Shown here one piece after another: positions 8,132 through 14,149 of a stretch of DNA of 64,000 nucleotides. A program made the translations under genes and the position numbers. Each line of letters opens with the position of its first letter. Position 1 is the stretch's first letter. Below the pieces are notes generated by a model. That model saw nothing but the letters and a program-made list of their open reading frames with translations. It had not been told where the DNA came from and did no database searches. The DNA comes from Cyclobacteriaceae bacterium (lineage in GTDB: Bacteria > Bacteroidota > Bacteroidia > Cytophagales > Cyclobacteriaceae): the NCBI GenBank assembly GCA_019694875.1, contig JAIBBC010000002.1:62001-126000 (forward strand), read 5' to 3'.

Positions 8132-8206
8132 TGCTTTTAAAAAATATCACCTTTGGTTTAACGTCGGCTTTTGTTTACCGGCGTAAACTTATCAAAAGAC
8201 AATCCT

Positions 8207-8479
8207 ATGAGTAACGAACGAAACCCCAACCTGATTAGTCTGCGCTTCGTGGTGAATGGCGAAGAAACGGTCGTTGAAAAAGTCAATGTTAACCAGCCCC
8301 TGAAGGTCGCGGCTGAACGCGCCCTGAAGCAGACCAATAATACAGGCAGGGATTTGTCTGAGTTTCAGGCCAAGTATAATAACAATGACATCAATTTAAG
8401 CCATAAGGTGGAAGATTTTAAATTCCCCGCCGATGCTACAATTTATTTGAGCCTTAAAATTGGGCAGGGTGGAAAGTGA
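8207..8479 (+). CDS. Ubiquitin-like protein with C-terminal Gly-Gly-Lys
   Basis: This 90-residue protein has a predicted beta-grasp pattern: LISLRFVVNGEETVVEKVNV (two strands), KVAAERALKQT (helix), LSEFQAKYNNNDINL, and a last strand TIYLSLKIGQGGK. It ends in GG plus one residue. Ubiquitin-type modifiers need a free terminal glycine, so the final lysine should be trimmed, plausibly by the JAB peptidase two genes downstream, as shown for BilA/BilC systems. The ATG at 8207 is chosen because the upstream start at 8171 adds an unrelated sequence. It is the first gene of a seven-gene unit, and its 3' end overlaps the next gene. Single-domain size and absence of a CysO/ThiS-type metabolic context argue for a protein-conjugation role. 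Confidence 0.8.
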   Translation: MSNERNPNLISLRFVVNGEETVVEKVNVNQPLKVAAERALKQTNNTGRDLSEFQAKYNNNDINLSHKVEDFKFPADATIYLSLKIGQGGK

Positions 8480-9059
8480 CCTGCAATACACCGATGCCCG
8501 TGTGACGCGGATAAAATTTGAACGTGAGCTGAGCAGTTTTAAACTCCTGCAACCGGACTGGCGTTCACGCGGCGTATTTATGATTCGTGAAGAGTTTCCG
8601 CAACTCGAATTTATTTTTACTGCACACAAACTTAGTCCACCGTCAATTGTATTCTGCGTCCGGATTGATTTTACCAATTATGATACTGAGCCGTTGTCAA
8701 TCAGGTTTATTGACCCTTATAGTGGCATCCGGCTGACCCGCAAACAGGTTCCGATCAATTTTTGGCAAATTAATGTTCCGCCTGACTTCCAGCCAGGAAC
8801 GCCTCTTGCGCCGCTAGATTTACTTCAAGGCAGGCCAGACGATTACCCATTTATATGTATTCGGGGTGTCAGGGAATACCACAGTCATCCGGCGCATTCA
8901 GGTGACTCTTGGTTTTTGTATCGAACAAAAGGAGAAGGTACACTGGGTTTTATTCTCGACCAGCTGTACAATTTTTCAATCGACATTCTGCAAAATTATA
9001 ATATAGATTTTCAGTTTTTAATTAAGTACGCCCAGATGCCAAAGGTGCGAATAAACTAG
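8469..9059 (+). CDS. CEHH-type / divergent E2-like protein of the ubiquitin-like operon
   Basis: About 196 residues from GTG 8469 (TTG 8460 also possible), overlapping the modifier gene by 11 bp. The protein occupies the position of the E2 in Bil-type operons. The conserved core is C130-IRGVRE136-Y-H138-S-H140-PA-H143-SGDSW. This matches the C, E, H, H pattern of a domain predicted to bind metal in prokaryotic ubiquitin-like operons. The following helix (GEGTLGFILDQLYNF) and the preceding beta strands (IVFCVRIDF, PLSIRFIDPYSG) would also fit a diverged E2 (UBC-like) fold with C130 as acceptor. Whether it carries the modifier on the cysteine or binds metal is open. No other E2 candidate is present. 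Confidence 0.6.
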   Translation: MESDLQYTDARVTRIKFERELSSFKLLQPDWRSRGVFMIREEFPQLEFIFTAHKLSPPSIVFCVRIDFTNYDTEPLSIRFIDPYSGIRLTRKQVPINFWQINVPPDFQPGTPLAPLDLLQGRPDDYPFICIRGVREYHSHPAHSGDSWFLYRTKGEGTLGFILDQLYNFSIDILQNYNIDFQFLIKYAQMPKVRIN

Positions 9060-9060
9060 A

Positions 9061-9549
9061 ATGAACTTCCAGGATATCAACAAAATTAAGCTGCCTATGG
9101 TTTGCATTGAGACTGCCTACGATCATATCAGGCAAGCTGGCAGCCAGCGACTTGAAGGGGTTGTGTTATTTGCCGGGAATTATAATTCGGTCGAGAAAGT
9201 ATTTCACGTTTTAGAGACAATTGTGCCTGAACAGGTGAGCGTTAATATTGATCAGGGATTACTTTATGCCGTAGATGGCGATGAGTTGCACAGGATTAAT
9301 GTGCATCTCCACTCAACGAAACAAACACTTGTTGCCCAACTGCACAGTCATCCATCGAAGGCTTATCATTCTTCGACTGACGACGCGTTTCCGATCATTA
9401 CAAAAGTTGGCGGCTTTAGCATTGTGGTTCCTAATTTTGGGATGGAAGAATTTTCACTTGATAAATGGGCAGTTTATCGATTGAATGCAAATGGCTCCTG
9501 GGAAGAGGTAGGTCTTACAAAAGTGAAAAGTATCATCGAAGTTATTTAA
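9061..9549 (+). CDS. JAB/JAMM metallopeptidase (deubiquitinase-like)
   Basis: This 162-residue MPN/JAMM-domain protease has a complete zinc motif: E32 (LEGVVLFAG), H95-S-H97-P, then S105-T-D-D108, fitting E...HxH-x7-SxxD. In related operons this enzyme trims the modifier precursor to expose the glycine and can remove it from targets. The modifier here ends GGK, an expected substrate. It starts 1 bp after the preceding stop and ends directly at the E1 start, so the genes are co-translated. There is no signal peptide, so it acts in the cytoplasm. The radC and CysO-hydrolase families share the fold, but the operon context points to the ubiquitin-like pathway. Confidence 0.88.
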   Translation: MNFQDINKIKLPMVCIETAYDHIRQAGSQRLEGVVLFAGNYNSVEKVFHVLETIVPEQVSVNIDQGLLYAVDGDELHRINVHLHSTKQTLVAQLHSHPSKAYHSSTDDAFPIITKVGGFSIVVPNFGMEEFSLDKWAVYRLNANGSWEEVGLTKVKSIIEVI

Positions 9550-11094
9550 ATGGCAATCGCAAAATATTTCGCGAAAGACTTACTGGCAATAAAGCAAATC
9601 TTTGCCCATGGCTCGCTGGAGAAATTTGAAGAGTTGCTAAATGCGCATGTGATTGAGATCGCGTTCGACGAAAAAGCTTTGAATAAAGCAGGCCTCGAAA
9701 CACTTGATTTACTCACCAGGTTGGTTAGCAGACTTTATCCACGGGTAAAGTTCACGTTCCTGGGCGAGGGTATTTCACCCTACACAAACCAATTTGCGAA
9801 GCTAGCAAGGTTAATAAACGCCGGGATCGAGATAACCGAAGCTCCCGCCACGGTCACTATTATCGTGGGTGAGTCCGGTTGTGTCAGATCGGGTAAAGTA
9901 GTTTTCGTGGGTTCAGATAACTGGCTGGCCAAGATAAACGCCAGGAAACCGATAGGTAGCCGGGAATGTTCTAATCCGTTTGGCGCCGGTGTCGCTGCTT
10001 GCCTGGCAGCTTCTAACACTTTTCGGTTTGTGTTTCAGGATTACATCCAAAAGGATCTCGACCAAGACGCGGTGTTCGATCTATTGAATTTAAATTCACC
10101 GGTCACGCATTCAATTGAGCCTCCGGATTTAGCTGCAGTAGATTTGGGGGCAGTACATTTGGCAGGCATGGGTGCCATTGGCAACGGCTTCCTATGGGGA
10201 TTAGCTTCTTTGCCCGGTGCGACTGGAGAATTAGTTATTGTTGATCCCGAAAAAATTTCAGTTTCTAATTTGCAGCGGTATGTCTGCACGCTTGAACACG
10301 ACGTAGACAGGACGAAAGTCGAATTGGCGGCAACCTATCTTTCCGGAAGTAAACTTGCTTGCGTTCCGTTCGAGGGTACGTGGGCCGAGTATATGAAGAA
10401 TCGTGAGAACCACATTGAGCTTGTTGCGACCGCAGTTGATTCAGCCAGAGATCGTATCGGCGTTCAAAGTTCACTTCCGAGATTGATTCTGAATGGCTAT
10501 ACCGAAACCAATATTGCGGGGATCACCCGTCACCTGAATTTTGGCGCTTCAGCGTGCCTGGTGTGCGGATTTGTTCCTGAGAAAAAAATGCGGGATCATT
10601 CGCAGGAAGTAGCGGATAACTTGGGAATCCCTAGTATGGAAAACCAGGTGCGGCATTATGTGGCGTATAATTTTCCCGTTGACGATGCCTTGCTAAACTT
10701 GATATCACAAGGTAACGGAATCAGCATTGACGACTTGGCACAATTCAGAGGTCAACCATTCTCCAATTTCTATTCCAATGCGGTTTGTGGGGGTATGCTA
10801 TTGTCGTTAGTGGGATCGTCAAACTTAAATGCGTCGATGGAAGCCCCACTTGCTTTTCAGTCGGCACTCGCAGGCATAATGCTCGCTAGTGAGGTGGTTT
10901 TGGTCAAATCCGGCTACCGGGCAGAGGCATCTTTGCCCAACAGCACCCAGGTATACCCTCTTTTGAAAATCAATGACCATAATCCATACACAACAAAGCT
11001 TTCGAAGGATTTAACTATGCGCTGCATTTGTAATGATCAGGACTTTAGACTTGTTTACGAAGATAAGTGGAAACAGAATACCCCTTTGGCATAA
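9550..11094 (+). CDS. ThiF/E1-like activating enzyme of the ubiquitin-like operon
   Basis: 514 residues. The N-terminal 190 residues have no nucleotide motif and probably form an inactive adenylation-like domain, as in BilD. The C-terminal half is a ThiF-type adenylation domain: GMGAIGNG (206-213), D232 in VDPEKISVSNLQRY with the conserved N240 and R243, K256, and D297 in TAVDSARDR. Cysteines C336 and C339 (SACLVCG) and C413 (NAVCGGM) could serve as zinc ligands or as the catalytic cysteine. E1 enzymes adenylate the modifier's terminal glycine and pass it on as a thioester. The ATG is the first base after the JAB stop codon. The long N-terminal domain separates it from MoeB/ThiF metabolic enzymes. 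Confidence 0.87.
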   Translation: MAIAKYFAKDLLAIKQIFAHGSLEKFEELLNAHVIEIAFDEKALNKAGLETLDLLTRLVSRLYPRVKFTFLGEGISPYTNQFAKLARLINAGIEITEAPATVTIIVGESGCVRSGKVVFVGSDNWLAKINARKPIGSRECSNPFGAGVAACLAASNTFRFVFQDYIQKDLDQDAVFDLLNLNSPVTHSIEPPDLAAVDLGAVHLAGMGAIGNGFLWGLASLPGATGELVIVDPEKISVSNLQRYVCTLEHDVDRTKVELAATYLSGSKLACVPFEGTWAEYMKNRENHIELVATAVDSARDRIGVQSSLPRLILNGYTETNIAGITRHLNFGASACLVCGFVPEKKMRDHSQEVADNLGIPSMENQVRHYVAYNFPVDDALLNLISQGNGISIDDLAQFRGQPFSNFYSNAVCGGMLLSLVGSSNLNASMEAPLAFQSALAGIMLASEVVLVKSGYRAEASLPNSTQVYPLLKINDHNPYTTKLSKDLTMRCICNDQDFRLVYEDKWKQNTPLA

Positions 11095-11107
11095 CTTTCT
11101 CTGGACA

Positions 11108-11941
11108 ATGGAATACACGTTTAGTGGAGAGTTAAAGACCGATCTTGTAGGGTTCAAAAAATTGATGCATTTGTATCATATAATATCAAGGTATAAGGGT
11201 AGCACTTTGAAGCTGAATTTTGGAAACGTGAATTTCTTCGATGCAAATATGTCTGCGATTTTGCTGGCGATGCTTCAAAAACTTGAAATGGATAACAAAA
11301 ACAAGATAGTTATTGATTACGACCAAATTGATGCTAACTGTGACATTTTGAGACGCAATGGATTTATATCGCATATGCAGAAAAATGGCGAACAAGTCCA
11401 TGACCAAAGGAAGTCAACAGTACCGCTGAAAACTTTTAAAGCGACTCAAGCTGACGATTTTGTGACTTACATTGAGAAGGATTTTCTAAATCATCGTGGA
11501 TTGGACGGTCACTTGAGTGAGCGGGTGATTGACAAAATCAAGGAGAGCTATCTGGAAATTTTCAGCAATGTCGAATTGCACTCAGAGACCAGCCGTCCTT
11601 TGTACACGTGTGGACAATATTACCCTACCAAGCGCGAGTTCAAATTTACGGTGGTGGATGTGGGTGTTGGTTTTTTGACCAATATTAGCAAGAAGAACAA
11701 GGCGATTTCTACCTATGAGGCCGCGATCGATTGGGCAATTCAGGGAAATTCGACAAAAAAAGGAAAAACCAAAGGGGGAACTGGCTTAATCAATATTTTG
11801 AAGTATTGCCGGGCGTCCAAAGGGGAATTCCACATCATTTCCGGTGACTGTTACTGGCGATTTACAGGCACGGAAATTGAAAAGAATACAATGATTAAGT
11901 ACTTTTGCGGAACAACAGTGCATCTGATTTTCCGTTATTAA
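11108..11941 (+). CDS. STAS-like plus GHKL ATPase protein
   Basis: 277 residues from ATG 11108; an upstream start at 11033 would overlap the E1 gene by 62 bp and adds an unrelated sequence. The N-terminal part (about 1-100, with TLKLNFGNVNFFDANMSAILLAM) resembles a STAS-type anti-sigma-antagonist fold. The C-terminal part is a GHKL (HATPase) domain with N-box E150-IFSN154, G1 box DVGVGF (184-189) and G2 box GGTGL (223-227). Such proteins are usually switches or kinases of partner-switching type, and the next gene encodes a STAS-like partner. It lies 13 bp after the E1 stop, hence probably in the same transcript. It has no transmembrane or sensor domain, and the signal it reads is unknown. Confidence 0.78.
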   Translation: MEYTFSGELKTDLVGFKKLMHLYHIISRYKGSTLKLNFGNVNFFDANMSAILLAMLQKLEMDNKNKIVIDYDQIDANCDILRRNGFISHMQKNGEQVHDQRKSTVPLKTFKATQADDFVTYIEKDFLNHRGLDGHLSERVIDKIKESYLEIFSNVELHSETSRPLYTCGQYYPTKREFKFTVVDVGVGFLTNISKKNKAISTYEAAIDWAIQGNSTKKGKTKGGTGLINILKYCRASKGEFHIISGDCYWRFTGTEIEKNTMIKYFCGTTVHLIFRY

Positions 11942-11974
11942 TAGACCTGGTAAAATCACTTAAACTACCCTCCC

Positions 11975-12322
11975 GTGCAACAAAATAAGCCGTCCATTAG
12001 CGTTCTAGAGGCGATTGGAACTCCTAATGCCATCCTGCATTCGTTTGGAATGACCGTGTACGACTCCGCTAAAGTCGTGGTTCAGGAGAACAAGCCGATC
12101 ATCATCGACTTCAATGGCGTGCGAAACCTGACGTCAGCGTTTTTACATGCCTCTGTCGGGAACTTGGTATCGCTCAATCCGGCCAATAGCAATTTGATAA
12201 CGATCACCGGGCTATCAAATCCGCAGTGGGAGGAGAAGGTTAAGGACGCAATCGCGCTTGCGCTTGATCCAAAGAAGCGAGATGCTATTGAGTATGAAAT
12301 CAACAAGCTGTTTAGTGAGTGA
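11975..12322 (+). CDS. STAS-like DUF4325 protein
   Basis: 115 residues starting with GTG at 11975, 33 bp after the previous gene. The core KPIIIDFNGVRNLTSAFLHA then VGNLVSL is the pattern of the DUF4325 STAS-like family (a strand, then a serine-containing helix start where STAS proteins are phosphorylated). By analogy with SpoIIAA-type proteins it may be the substrate or binding partner of the GHKL ATPase encoded just upstream. The 3' end overlaps the PIN gene by one base (TGATG), so the three genes are translationally linked. The target of the switch is inferred to be the PIN nuclease or the modifier pathway. Confidence 0.75.
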   Translation: MQQNKPSISVLEAIGTPNAILHSFGMTVYDSAKVVVQENKPIIIDFNGVRNLTSAFLHASVGNLVSLNPANSNLITITGLSNPQWEEKVKDAIALALDPKKRDAIEYEINKLFSE

Positions 12323-12957
12323 TGTCCGTCAAAATACTTGACATCACAAAGGTTAGCCCCGCATCATACCAATACTTTTTTTTTGATGCCAACATCTGGA
12401 TCACCAATCTTTTGAATGTTAGCGGGAAACTTCCCCAAGTGCCGCGACCGCAGTCAACTAAGTATTGCCATTTCTTTTCTGAAGTAGTGAAGCTTGCGAC
12501 CAGGCCCCCCATCACTCAAAAGACTGTTCCACCCGTCAGACCAAAAATAGTCGTTACGAGTTTGCTTGTCTCCGAACTGTTCAATGCGTACATGCATTTG
12601 ATGTTTGATGTGTATAAAAAAACAGACCCGGCATGTACAGTTTTTAAGAAACACTACCGCGGCTCGGATGACTATGAGAAGCAAATGAGAATACTGGCTT
12701 CGGACTTTGAGGCTTTCAGAGAGTACGTCCACATTGAGTCAGACTACATCCAGGAGATTGATCCTTACACCATTTTTCAGTGTGTTTCGCCGGTAAACGA
12801 TTTCAATGATCTGTATTCTTACTACCAGATGATAGAGGTGCAAAAAACAAGGAATCCAATTGCTATAGTCACGGACGATGCTGACTTCGTTTTTTCCGGA
12901 ATTGATATTATAACAGCGAACTCGACGCTTTTGAATCTGAACAAAAAAGGAAGCTAG
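12322..12957 (+). CDS. PIN-domain ribonuclease-like protein
   Basis: 211 residues from ATG 12322, overlapping the previous stop. PIN-domain acidic positions are recognisable: D in FFFDANIWI (near residue 23), E in LLVSELFNAY, D in VNDFNDLYSYY, and D in IVTDDADFVF. This is the usual four-acid metal site of PIN ribonucleases, found in VapC-type toxins and effectors. At 211 residues it is longer than VapC (about 130), with an insertion after the first strand, and no antitoxin gene is adjacent. As the last gene of the operon it could be the effector controlled by the GHKL/DUF4325 pair or by modifier conjugation. The nuclease activity is inferred from the motif. Confidence 0.75.
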   Translation: MSVKILDITKVSPASYQYFFFDANIWITNLLNVSGKLPQVPRPQSTKYCHFFSEVVKLATRPPITQKTVPPVRPKIVVTSLLVSELFNAYMHLMFDVYKKTDPACTVFKKHYRGSDDYEKQMRILASDFEAFREYVHIESDYIQEIDPYTIFQCVSPVNDFNDLYSYYQMIEVQKTRNPIAIVTDDADFVFSGIDIITANSTLLNLNKKGS

Positions 12958-13059
12958 GGCCAGAATTGCTATTGTAATGTGAATTACATATTCACAAAAT
13001 CAGCCCTTGTCTGATCCATAATATCAGCTTGTGAAATTCTTTATTTCACGCTAAATTCC

Positions 13060-13076
13060 ATAGGAGTTACTCCTAT
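13060..13076. repeat. Dispersed cargo palindrome, copy 3
   Basis: A perfect palindrome ATAGGAGTTACTCCTAT (8+1+8), 103 bp after the PIN gene and 48 bp before the beta-propeller lipoprotein start. It thus sits at the border of two cargo modules. Confidence 0.8.
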
Positions 13077-13123
13077 GCTATCGTATCCGTTGTCAGTAAT
13101 TTTGATATGTTGCAATACTTTAA

Positions 13124-14143
13124 ATGAAAGACAACTCATATAAAAAAGCGCTTGAGCCCAGCCTTCCTGGTCAATTTCAGGGTGCTTTTGTAACTGCATT
13201 GGTTATTTGTTCACTGCTCCTGTTTTGTGAGTCATGTAACGAGGATGACAAAATCGACTCTTTCCAAACAGGTGAACCCATTTCGGGGATCGAGATTTTT
13301 TATCCACTCGCTTCATTTACTGGGGATCCACTAATGCCAAAGATCAGCCCGGACGGAACTATGTTACTGTTTACAGGTCCGTCAAATGTGCAAGGATGGC
13401 AGGGACTTTGGATTATGAACTTAGAGAGTCAACAACTAACCCAACTTCATCCCAACGGCCGACTTGCGGATTGGTCGCCAGATTCCGGCTGGGTTGTTTT
13501 CAACAACGGCACAGCAATTTTCAAGATTAGAACAGATGGAACAGAATTGACCATGCTGCTACCCAATGACGGCTATTACGAGCCGGACTGGTCCCATGAC
13601 GACAGAATTTATTTTGGTGGCAACCAAGGTGCGGGTATAATGAACGCAGATGGGACGAATCAGCTGTTTTTATCTGAATTGGGCGGCCAGGGTGACTGGC
13701 ATCCCCAGGAAGACGTAATTATAACTATCAAGGCATCCGATTCCCCGGTAGCCTGGTATCAGTTCTTTGTCTGCGATCCAGGAGAAAACTCTGTTCTTAA
13801 CATGTTGGGTGCAAAAAAGAATCGTCTTAACCAGTATCCCAAGTATTCGCCCTCCGGAGATCAGATTTGCTTTTTCAACGAATCAGGGATTTCCATTATG
13901 AATAGTAATGGTGAGAATTTAACCAGGATCATTCCAAGTTACCTGACGGGCCCTGACCGGAAGCAAAATCCAAAATTGTACACAGCTTTCCCATCCTGGC
14001 ATCCGGATGGCCAGAGAATTGTCTACGAGAATTTTGAAATAACCAAGAGTAAGCGAGTGGACGGTGAGTTGTTATTGGAAGGCTATCTCAGATTTTATTT
14101 AGTAAATGTTGATGCAGCAATAAACTTGACAAACCTTAATTAA
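13124..14143 (+). CDS. TolB/PD40-type beta-propeller lipoprotein
   Basis: 339 residues. A hydrophobic segment (about 21-34) ends in LLLFC-ES-C-NEDD, a plausible lipoprotein export signal. Repeats of the PD40/TolB type follow: ISPDGTMLLFTG, WSPDSGWVVFNNG, WSHDDRIYFGG, YSPSGDQICFFN and WHPDGQRIVYEN, each with IMN-x-(D/N)-G-type linkers, giving a five- to six-bladed propeller. Such lipoproteins bind proteins or glycans at the cell surface. The gene is only 6 bp upstream of a secreted subtilisin, so the two probably act together. The substrate is unknown. Confidence 0.75.
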   Translation: MKDNSYKKALEPSLPGQFQGAFVTALVICSLLLFCESCNEDDKIDSFQTGEPISGIEIFYPLASFTGDPLMPKISPDGTMLLFTGPSNVQGWQGLWIMNLESQQLTQLHPNGRLADWSPDSGWVVFNNGTAIFKIRTDGTELTMLLPNDGYYEPDWSHDDRIYFGGNQGAGIMNADGTNQLFLSELGGQGDWHPQEDVIITIKASDSPVAWYQFFVCDPGENSVLNMLGAKKNRLNQYPKYSPSGDQICFFNESGISIMNSNGENLTRIIPSYLTGPDRKQNPKLYTAFPSWHPDGQRIVYENFEITKSKRVDGELLLEGYLRFYLVNVDAAINLTNLN

Positions 14144-14149
14144 ATCTTT

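Noticed and set aside
8207-11094. Type II CBASS (Cap2/Cap3)
   Set aside because: There is no CD-NTase or cyclic-nucleotide effector, the E1 has no fused E2, and a separate ubiquitin-like modifier is present.
12319-12957. VapBC-type toxin-antitoxin pair with DUF4325 as antitoxin
   Set aside because: DUF4325 is a STAS-like fold, not a DNA-binding antitoxin, and it is paired with a GHKL ATPase upstream.
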